DNA from: SMAG-U1939 sp036376595
GTDB lineage: Bacteria > Chloroflexota > Ktedonobacteria > Ktedonobacterales > JADMIN01
Length of the DNA: 6,680 bases
NCBI GenBank assembly: GCA_036376595.1
Contig: DASVAA010000097.1
Coordinates: 1 to 6,680, forward strand
Direction: 5' to 3'
In this document: positions 1 through 4,727 of the stretch, piece by piece
Numbering within the stretch: position 1 is the first letter of the stretch
Layout of the letters: each line of letters begins with the position of its first letter
Translations under genes and position numbers: made by a program
Notes under the pieces: model-generated
The model's input: the letters and a program-made list of their open reading frames with translations, nothing else
Told to the model about the DNA's origin: nothing
Databases searched by the model: none

Positions 1-42
1 GCGCCGGTGATCGCGGAAGGCGGCGGCGAGGCCGGCGAGTAG
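1..42 (+). CDS. Possible C-terminal end of an upstream gene (partial)
   Basis: The first frame is open from the window edge and ends at a TAG at 40-42. It gives a short hydrophilic, glycine- and glutamate-rich tail (APVIAEGGGEAGE). Only 13 residues are visible, so no family can be named. A terminator-like hairpin about 120 nt downstream on the same strand fits a gene ending here, but any open frame would look the same over so short a span. Confidence 0.3.
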   Translation, partial: APVIAEGGGEAGE

Positions 43-161
43 CGTGCCATGGTGCGAGCGCGAGCGCGTTCCGCGCCGGGGGCCGCACCTCCGGCGGGGG
101 CGAGAGGTGGAGGCGTCGTCGCGGGGCGTCGCTCGCGCAATCCATCGCAAGACTGCACTAC

Positions 162-194
162 AGGGGGCACGATGGGGTGCCCCCTCCCCGTTTT
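162..194 (+). terminator. Candidate intrinsic terminator upstream of the pca operon
   Basis: A perfect 9-bp inverted repeat, AGGGGGCAC (162-170) and GTGCCCCCT (177-185), encloses a 6-nt loop. TTTT follows at 191-194 after a short C-rich stretch. The stem is GC-rich and should fold strongly. The T run is short and starts five bases after the stem, so termination may be partial. It would insulate the pca promoter at 207-234 from transcription entering from the left. Confidence 0.5.
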
Positions 195-206
195 CCGCGC
201 TCCTGC

Positions 207-234
207 TAGACGGCCCCTCGCGCTGTGCTATGAT
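207..234 (+). promoter_or_regulatory. Candidate extended -10 promoter of the pca operon
   Basis: TATGAT at 229-234 matches five of six bases of the sigma-70 -10 box and is directly preceded by TGC, the extended -10 pattern. TAGACG at 207-212 matches four of six bases of the -35 box with a 16-nt spacer. Transcription would start near 241, leaving a leader of roughly 78 nt before the GTG of pcaH. It sits just after the terminator candidate, as expected for the start of a new transcription unit. I recognise no operator for a known Pca regulator nearby. Confidence 0.5.
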
Positions 235-303
235 CGGCGGCAGATAGAGGAACCGTCGCGTGGCATGGAGAGCCGCCGGATCGGCTGCCTGGGCCGGCGA
301 GAC

Positions 304-310
304 GAGGAGG
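304..310 (+). promoter_or_regulatory. Ribosome binding site of pcaH (decides the GTG start)
   Basis: GAGGAGG lies 8 nt before the GTG at 319. The same seven bases stand 7 nt before the pcaG start (1057-1063). This strong, well-spaced site favours GTG 319 over the in-frame ATG at 265, which has only a weak AGAGGAA too far upstream. Confidence 0.75.
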
Positions 311-318
311 CACACCCG

Positions 319-1074
319 GTGATCACGACCATCGGCGCCATCGTGCGCGGCGACCGTGAGGTCTTCCCGCCGTATCTCTACGAGGCGTATCGCTCGACGG
401 TCAAGCGCGCGCCGTCGCTGCCGCTGGTGGACGTGCCGCTGACGCTCTCGGAGCTGACCGGGCCTGGCCCGGCGATCAGCGCCGTGACGCCCGAAGACGC
501 CGATCTGACGCGCAACTCCGGCACCGGCGGCGAGGCCATCGGGCAGCGCATCATCGTCACCGGCCATGTGCTCGATGAGCACGGCGCGCCCATCCCCAAC
601 ACGCTGCTCGAGATCTGGCAGGCCAACGCCGCCGGCCGCTACGTCCACCGCGCCGACCAGTGGCCCGGCCCGCTCGACCCCAACTTCCTCGGCATCGGCC
701 GCTGCCTCACCGACGCCGCCGGTGAGTATCGCTTCCTGACCATCCGTCCCGGCGCCTATCCCTGGAAGAACCACTCCAACGCCTGGCGCCCGGCGCACAT
801 CCACTTCTCGCTGCTGGGTCCGGAGTGGGTATCGCGGCTGGTCACACAGATGTACTTCCCCGACGACCCGCTCCACGCGCTCGACCCGATCTTCAGCGCC
901 GTGCCCGAACCGGCGCATCCGCGGCTGATCGCGCGCTACGACCACAGCGTCACCCAGCCGGAGTGGGCGCTCGGCTGGCGTTGGGACGTGGTGCTGCGCG
1001 GCCCGCAGGCCACCCCGTTCGAGGATGCGCGCCCGGTATCGGCGGCAACCGGGAGCGAGGAGGCGACGCGATGA
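319..1074 (+). CDS. pcaH: Protocatechuate 3,4-dioxygenase, beta subunit
   Basis: This is the catalytic, iron-bearing subunit that, with PcaG, cleaves protocatechuate between its hydroxyls to 3-carboxy-cis,cis-muconate in the cytoplasm. The 251-residue product has the usual family length. The intradiol dioxygenase core spans about residues 75-230. The Fe(III) ligands are visible as Y108 (in AAGRYVH), Y147 (in PGAYPW) and H160 and H162 (in RPAHIHF). R157, W149, Q177 and Y24 also fall at active-site positions I recall from the Pseudomonas putida enzyme (numbered there +300). This exact register supports starting at GTG 319; an in-frame open stretch reaches back to 49 but adds residues the family lacks. 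The TGA stop overlaps the pcaG ATG (ATGA), pointing to translational coupling of the two subunits. Confidence 0.95.
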   Translation: MITTIGAIVRGDREVFPPYLYEAYRSTVKRAPSLPLVDVPLTLSELTGPGPAISAVTPEDADLTRNSGTGGEAIGQRIIVTGHVLDEHGAPIPNTLLEIWQANAAGRYVHRADQWPGPLDPNFLGIGRCLTDAAGEYRFLTIRPGAYPWKNHSNAWRPAHIHFSLLGPEWVSRLVTQMYFPDDPLHALDPIFSAVPEPAHPRLIARYDHSVTQPEWALGWRWDVVLRGPQATPFEDARPVSAATGSEEATR

Positions 1075-1703
1075 CGGCAGCTAGCTCCCCGCACGGCGCG
1101 GCCACGACGACCGCGGCCGCCGGCGTCAGCCCCTCGCAGACCGTCGGCCCGTTCTTCCTCAACTGCCTGCTGCGCGACGACGCCCACCGCAACGTGCTCG
1201 TCGGTCCACAGACCGCTGGCGAGCGCATCCGCATCGAGGGACGCGTGCTGGATGGCAACGGCGCGCCTGTCCCCGACGCGATGGTCGAAATCTGGCAGGC
1301 CAACGCCGCGGGCCGCTACCGCCATCCTGCCGACCAGCGCGACGATCTGCCGCTCGACCCCGATTTCATTGGCTTCGGCCGCTCCGGCACCGATGACGCG
1401 GGCGCCTTCTGGTTCGAGACGGTCCGGCCCGGCGCGGTGCCCTTCGAGAGCGACCGCATGCAGGCGCCGCACATCGGCCTGCACGTCTTCGCGCGCGGCC
1501 TGCTGAACCACCTGACGACGCGGCTCTACTTCGACGGCGAGCCGGCCAACGCCAGCGATCCCGTGCTGCTGCGCGTACCCGAAGCCCGCCGCGCGACCCT
1601 GTTCGCCCGCCGCGCGCCCGGTGCCGCCGTCGCGGAGCCAGCCATCTATCGCCTCGACATCGTGCTTCAAGGTCCTGGCGAAACAGTGTTCTTCAACGTG
1701 TAA
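1071..1703 (+). CDS. pcaG: Protocatechuate 3,4-dioxygenase, alpha subunit
   Basis: This is the partner subunit of PcaH; in the known enzyme alpha and beta pair and assemble into larger oligomers, with alpha shaping the substrate pocket. The product is 210 residues, normal for PcaG. The N-terminal SPSQTVGPFF (20-29) is a family hallmark. The intradiol fold is clear, but the iron site is degenerate: Y83 and H134 remain, while the second tyrosine position is V123 and the second histidine position is G136. This is expected for the non-catalytic subunit. The first 17 or so residues are rich in Ala, Ser and Thr and probably disordered. The start has GAGGAGG 7 nt upstream and overlaps the pcaH stop by 4 nt. 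A stretch of DNA around 1290-1319 is nearly identical to 613-642 in pcaH, reflecting the old duplication. Confidence 0.94.
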   Translation: MTAASSPHGAATTTAAAGVSPSQTVGPFFLNCLLRDDAHRNVLVGPQTAGERIRIEGRVLDGNGAPVPDAMVEIWQANAAGRYRHPADQRDDLPLDPDFIGFGRSGTDDAGAFWFETVRPGAVPFESDRMQAPHIGLHVFARGLLNHLTTRLYFDGEPANASDPVLLRVPEARRATLFARRAPGAAVAEPAIYRLDIVLQGPGETVFFNV

Positions 1704-1714
1704 ATCAACGTCTT

Positions 1715-1735
1715 CAGAGGCCCACCTCGCCTCTG
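1715..1735 (+). repeat. Hairpin just after pcaG
   Basis: CAGAGGC (1715-1721) and GCCTCTG (1729-1735) form a perfect 7-bp stem with a 7-nt loop, 12 nt after the pcaG stop. No T run follows, so it does not look like a standard terminator. In an operon transcript it could protect the 3' end of the pcaHG message or weaken read-through into pcaB. That role is inference. Confidence 0.45.
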
Positions 1736-1757
1736 CCACCCTCTCGCCGCAATGTAG

Positions 1758-1777
1758 GGGCGAGCCACGGCTCGCCC
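1758..1777. repeat. Short palindromic element in the pcaG-pcaB gap
   Basis: GGGCGAGCC (1758-1766) and GGCTCGCCC (1769-1777) form a perfect 9-bp inverted repeat with only two bases between the arms. GTAG directly precedes it. The pattern GTAGGGGCGA...TCGCCC resembles short interspersed palindromes I recall from Chloroflexota and some cyanobacterial intergenic regions. Only one copy lies in this window, so its status as a genome-wide repeat is not shown here. It lacks a T run and lies 28 nt before the pcaB start. Confidence 0.5.
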
Positions 1778-1793
1778 GCGGGGGTGAGGACCC

Positions 1794-1799
1794 AAGGAG
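1794..1799 (+). promoter_or_regulatory. Ribosome binding site of pcaB (decides the GTG start)
   Basis: AAGGAG lies 6 nt before the GTG at 1806 and is the only good site near the beginning of the pcaB frame. It supports the GTG start and a full-length 462-residue protein. Confidence 0.7.
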
Positions 1800-1805
1800 C
1801 CAAGC

Positions 1806-3194
1806 GTGAGCGATGCGGCTGGCGCGGACGCGCTCTTTACCACGCCCCAGATGGCGGCGATCTGGTCCGCTGAGGCGCTGGTGGCGCGCATGCTCGCCTT
1901 CGAGGCGGCGCTGGCCCATGCGGAGGCCGCCGCGGGCATCATCCCGCACGCCGCCGCCGACTCCATCGCGGCCGCCTGCCGTCCCGATCTGTACGACGCC
2001 GCCGAGGTCTGGCGCGAGGCTGCCGCATCCGCGACCCCCGCCATCCCGCTGGTGCGCATGCTGACCGCGCGCGTGCCGTCCGAGGCGCGCGGCTACGTCC
2101 ACTGGGGCGCCACCAGCCAGGATACGCTCGATACCGCGCTGGTGCTCCAGATGCGCGCCGGGCTGGACTTGCTGGTCGCGCGGCTGCTGGCGGTTGGCGA
2201 TCTGCTCGCGGCGCTCGCCACGCGCCATCGCGACACGCCGATGGCCGGCCGCACGCTGATGCAGCAGGCGGTGCCAATCACCTTCGGGCTGAAGGCCGCA
2301 CGCTGGCTGGCGCTGGTGACACGCCAGGCCCAGCGGCTGCATGAGATGCGCGCGCGTGTGGCGGTCGTCGAGCTGGGCGGTGCGGCGGGGACGCTTGCCG
2401 CGCTGGGCGCGGATGGTCCGCGTGTGACCGAGCTGCTGGCGGCGGAGCTGGGGCTGGCGGTGCCCGATCTGCCCTGGCACGCCGAGCGCGACCGTGTGGC
2501 CGAGGTTGCCGCGGGGCTGGGTGTTACCGCCGGAGCGATGGCGAAGATCGCCGGCGATCTGGTGCTGCTGGCGCAGAGCGAAGTCGGCGAGGCGTCCCCA
2601 GGAGACGTGGGCAAGGGCGGCTCGTCGGCGATGCCACAGAAGCGCAATCCCACCGACGCGGCGATGGCGCGGGCGGCGGCGCGGCTGGCGATTGGCATCG
2701 TGCCGGTGGTGCTGGGCGCGATGGATGGCGAGCACGAGCGCGCGGCCGGCGCGTGGCAGGCGGAGTGGGCCGCGCTGCCGGCGCTCTTCGGCTACACAGC
2801 AGGCGCGGTCGAGCGGGTGCATGCCGCGCTCGCCGGATTGCGGGTGGACGCCGCGCGTATGGGCGCCAATCTCGATGCCTCGCACGGCCAGATCATGGCC
2901 GAGGCGCTGACGATGGCGCTCGCGCCGCACATCGGCCGCGACGCGGCGTACAGCCTGGTGCGCGATCTGACCGCGCACGCGACCGCCGAGGGCACACACC
3001 TGCGCGACGCCGCGCTGGCCGACGAGCGTATCCGCGCCGCCCTCTCACCCGACGCGATCGCGCGCGCCTTCGATCCGACGGCCTACCTGGGCAGCACCGG
3101 CATCTTCATTGACCGCGCGCTGGCCGCCTTCACCGCGCGGCGGACTTCGTTGGATGCGCCAGACATGGCAGCGGGAGAGACCGAGCATGGATGA
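1806..3194 (+). CDS. pcaB: 3-carboxy-cis,cis-muconate cycloisomerase
   Basis: This enzyme cyclises 3-carboxy-cis,cis-muconate, the PcaHG product, to gamma-carboxymuconolactone. It belongs to the fumarase/aspartase/adenylosuccinate-lyase superfamily, whose members form tetramers with shared active sites. The product is 462 residues, normal for PcaB. Visible landmarks are HWGATSQD (99-106), the segment MAGRTLMQQAVPITFG (146-161), and the superfamily signature loop GSSAMPQKRNP (272-282), which carries the catalytic serine in relatives. The C-terminal part (about 370-445) looks like the ADSL_C-type helical domain. Adenylosuccinate lyase is the main alternative, but the operon context and the MAGRTLMQQA segment favour PcaB. 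The 3' end overlaps pcaD by 8 nt, so the two are probably co-translated. The start is set by AAGGAG at 1794-1799. Confidence 0.94.
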   Translation: MSDAAGADALFTTPQMAAIWSAEALVARMLAFEAALAHAEAAAGIIPHAAADSIAAACRPDLYDAAEVWREAAASATPAIPLVRMLTARVPSEARGYVHWGATSQDTLDTALVLQMRAGLDLLVARLLAVGDLLAALATRHRDTPMAGRTLMQQAVPITFGLKAARWLALVTRQAQRLHEMRARVAVVELGGAAGTLAALGADGPRVTELLAAELGLAVPDLPWHAERDRVAEVAAGLGVTAGAMAKIAGDLVLLAQSEVGEASPGDVGKGGSSAMPQKRNPTDAAMARAAARLAIGIVPVVLGAMDGEHERAAGAWQAEWAALPALFGYTAGAVERVHAALAGLRVDAARMGANLDASHGQIMAEALTMALAPHIGRDAAYSLVRDLTAHATAEGTHLRDAALADERIRAALSPDAIARAFDPTAYLGSTGIFIDRALAAFTARRTSLDAPDMAAGETEHG

Positions 3195-4035
3195 TGTGCT
3201 AGACGACCTGATGCGCAACGCGCTGGCGATGGACGACACAGGCGCCGGGGCGTTCGTCACCACATCCAACGGCGTGCGCCTGCGCTACCGCGACGAGGGG
3301 CCGCGTGAGGCGCCGGCCATCGTCTTCTCCAACTCGCTCGGCACCGACCTGCGCATGTGGGAGCCGCAGGCGCGCACCCTCGCCGGCAGCTTCCGCGTCG
3401 TGCGCTACGATACCCGCGGGCACGGCCGCTCCGACGCCCCGCCCGACCCCTATATGTTGGACCAGCTCGGTGGCGACCTGCTGGCGCTGCTCGATGCGCT
3501 GGGCATCGCGCGTGTGCGCGTCTGCGGCCTCTCGCTCGGCGGGATGACGGCGCTGTGGCTGGCGGCGCATCACCCCGACCGGGTCACGCACGCAGCCTTC
3601 GCCAACACCGCCGCGCGCATCGGCTCGGTGGAATCGTGGAAGGCGCGGATCGAGCTCGTGCGGGCAGGCGGGATGGCGGCGGTGCGCGAGATGGCCTTGC
3701 CGCGCTTCTTCTCCGCCGCGTTCCGCGCGGACCATCCCGATCTCACCCAGCGCATCGGCACGATGCTGGAGGCCACGCCGCCGGACGGCTACATCGGCTG
3801 CTGCGAGGCGCTGCGCGACGCCGACCTGCACGCCGCAATCGCGCGCATCGCGGCCCCTTCCCTCATTATCGGCGGCGCGCTCGACGAATCCACGCCGCCC
3901 GCCCAGGCGCGCGAGCTGCACGCCGCGATCCCCGGCAGCGAGCTGCTCATCTTCCCCGACACCGCGCACCTCTCCAATCTGGAGCAAGCCGAGGCGTTCA
4001 CCGCCCGGCTGCGCGCCTTCTTCGAGCGCGCGTAA
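3187..4035 (+). CDS. pcaD: 3-oxoadipate enol-lactonase
   Basis: This is an alpha/beta hydrolase that opens 3-oxoadipate enol-lactone to 3-oxoadipate, the last step shared by the protocatechuate and catechol branches. In the 282-residue product the nucleophile elbow is GLSLGG with S116, the acid is D233 (in GGALDESTPP) and the base is H261 (in DTAHLSNLEQ). SNSLGTDLRMW (48-58) and YDTRGHGRSD (74-83) are typical of the PcaD family. There is no C-terminal carboxymuconolactone decarboxylase domain, so this is not the fused PcaL form. The ATG at 3187 has GGGAGAGA just upstream (3173-3180) and overlaps the pcaB end by 8 nt. This start gives about 20 more N-terminal residues than many PcaD proteins; an in-frame ATG at 3229 would remove 14 of them. 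Another alpha/beta hydrolase is possible in principle but unlikely in this context. Confidence 0.93.
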   Translation: MDDVLDDLMRNALAMDDTGAGAFVTTSNGVRLRYRDEGPREAPAIVFSNSLGTDLRMWEPQARTLAGSFRVVRYDTRGHGRSDAPPDPYMLDQLGGDLLALLDALGIARVRVCGLSLGGMTALWLAAHHPDRVTHAAFANTAARIGSVESWKARIELVRAGGMAAVREMALPRFFSAAFRADHPDLTQRIGTMLEATPPDGYIGCCEALRDADLHAAIARIAAPSLIIGGALDESTPPAQARELHAAIPGSELLIFPDTAHLSNLEQAEAFTARLRAFFERA

Positions 4036-4070
4036 CGACGGCATCGCAGCCACCGAGCGCATGATCGCGC

Positions 4071-4493
4071 CTACTCCGCTGGCGTTGTCTCTGCTGCGGC
4101 AAGCTGCGTGTAGATCTCGATCATGTGGCCGTCGGGGTCCGTGATCTCCGCCGTGCGCGCACGCCACAGCGGCCGATCCGTCGGCTCCTTGATCGACCGC
4201 GTACCCTTGCTCACCAGCTCGGCATAGGTCGCGTCCACGTCGTCCACCTCAATCACCAGCACCGCCTCCAGGCTCGACGGCACCGATGGAGGTGTCGGCA
4301 CACCCAGCGCGGCGGCGAAGTCATCGGCCCGCATCAGCTCGATCCCCGCATCACCCAGCGTGAGATACGCGTAGCCAGGAACCCCACCAGGCGAGTCCGG
4401 CCCAAAGGCCACCGTCAGCCCCATCACGTCGCGCCAGAAGCGGTAGCTCGCATCAAAATCAGTGGTCAGCAGCCGCACGTTCGAGAACTTCAT
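4071..4493 (-). CDS. VOC (glyoxalase/bleomycin-resistance) family protein
   Basis: This small cytosolic protein of 140 residues has two beta-alpha-beta-beta-beta repeats, at about 3-56 and 76-130. Typical pieces are SYRFWRDVMGL (16-26), IEVDDVDATYAELVSKG (81-97) and ITDPDGHMIEI (117-127). In metal-binding VOC enzymes each repeat gives one His and one Glu. Here the Glu positions are kept (E52, E126), but the His positions appear to be N5 and V78. It may therefore bind a ligand without metal, or use another chemistry; the substrate cannot be read from sequence. The frame stays open back to 4667, but the ATG at 4493 starts at the normal domain edge and has a good GAGGAG upstream. It converges on pcaD with 35 nt between stops, so it is not part of that operon. 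A weak -10 (GATAAG, 4558-4563 on this strand) lacks a convincing -35. Confidence 0.85.
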   Translation of the reverse strand: MKFSNVRLLTTDFDASYRFWRDVMGLTVAFGPDSPGGVPGYAYLTLGDAGIELMRADDFAAALGVPTPPSVPSSLEAVLVIEVDDVDATYAELVSKGTRSIKEPTDRPLWRARTAEITDPDGHMIEIYTQLAAAETTPAE

Positions 4494-4499
4494 CGCACG

Positions 4500-4505
4500 C
4501 TCCTC
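4500..4505 (-). promoter_or_regulatory. Ribosome binding site of the VOC gene
   Basis: Read on the - strand this is GAGGAG, 6 nt before the ATG at 4493. It supports the 140-residue protein over the longer open frame that reaches 4667. Confidence 0.65.
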
Positions 4506-4510
4506 TTCGA

Positions 4511-4541
4511 TTCCCCGGCAGGTTCCCGGGACCATCCCCGG
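4511..4541. repeat. Three phased copies of a TTCCCCGG-like motif
   Basis: TTCCCCGG (4511-4518), TTCCCGGG (4523-4530) and ATCCCCGG (4534-4541) begin 12 and 11 bases apart, close to one DNA turn. The middle copy lies in an 8-bp palindrome, TCCCGGGA (4524-4531). The cluster lies between the VOC start codon and its weak promoter candidate, where a repressor or a leader-RNA element could act. Chance is a real alternative in such GC-rich DNA. Confidence 0.3.
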
Positions 4542-4596
4542 CCACAGGACAGCCATTCTTATCGAGCCGCTGCGAAGCGGGCGGACATAGGAGAAA

Positions 4597-4612
4597 ATCG
4601 CGGGCGGGCGAT
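4597..4612. promoter_or_regulatory. Small dyad in the divergent intergenic region
   Basis: ATCGC (4597-4601) and GCGAT (4608-4612) are inverted around a 6-nt centre, a shape used by many dimeric regulators. It lies between the two divergent genes, upstream of the R-M promoter candidate. Five-base arms are short, so this is a weak call. Confidence 0.2.
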
Positions 4613-4654
4613 CAGCGCGCGGCGAAACATCCATCTGCCCGCCACCCTCCCCTC

Positions 4655-4683
4655 TTGCGCATCCCATCCATTCCCGCGATAAT
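4655..4683 (+). promoter_or_regulatory. Candidate promoter of the restriction-modification gene
   Basis: TTGCGC (4655-4660) and GATAAT (4678-4683) are 17 nt apart, the optimal sigma-70 spacing. The -10 matches five of six consensus bases and the -35 three of six. Transcription would start near 4690, giving a leader of under 40 nt. The A/T-rich patch around the -10 stands out from its surroundings. Confidence 0.5.
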
Positions 4684-4711
4684 CAATTCGCAGCACGACA
4701 GTTGGCATATC

Positions 4712-4718
4712 AGGAAGG
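4712..4718 (+). promoter_or_regulatory. Ribosome binding site of the restriction-modification gene
   Basis: AGGAAGG ends 9 nt before the ATG at 4728. A second in-frame ATG at 4719 touches the site directly, leaving no spacing, so 4728 is the better start. The alternative would add only three residues (MRR). Confidence 0.6.
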
Positions 4719-4727
4719 ATGCGCAGG

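Noticed and set aside
49..318. N-terminal extension of pcaH back to the ATG at 49 or the ATG at 265
   Set aside because: The GTG at 319 has a strong GAGGAGG, gives the known family length, and puts the iron ligands at their expected residue numbers. The extension also covers the terminator and promoter candidates.
936..2999. A 687-codon open frame on the - strand antisense to pcaG and pcaB
   Set aside because: It mirrors the codon bias of the + strand genes in GC-rich DNA. Its product is a low-complexity run of Arg, Gly, His and Ala without any domain, while the + strand genes have clear catalytic motifs.
3054..3061. GCGATCGC octamer, also at 6426-6433, as HIP1-type repeats
   Set aside because: Only two copies were noticed, both inside coding sequence and explained by common codons.
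4036..4070. Terminator between the convergent pcaD and VOC genes
   Set aside because: Only a 4-bp GCGC pairing around 4057-4070 is visible with no T run on either strand, so I do not call a terminator.
3199..4167. A 322-codon open frame on the - strand antisense to pcaD
   Set aside because: It has no recognisable motif, is Arg/Ala/Gly-rich, and opposes a gene with an intact catalytic triad.
4567..4580. CCGCT-GCGA-AGCGG mini-hairpin
   Set aside because: A 5-bp stem is common by chance in GC-rich DNA and has no T run or conserved context visible here.
4494..4667. N-terminal extension of the VOC protein to 4667
   Set aside because: The domain begins at the ATG at 4493, which has its own ribosome binding site; the extra 58 residues look like translated intergenic DNA.
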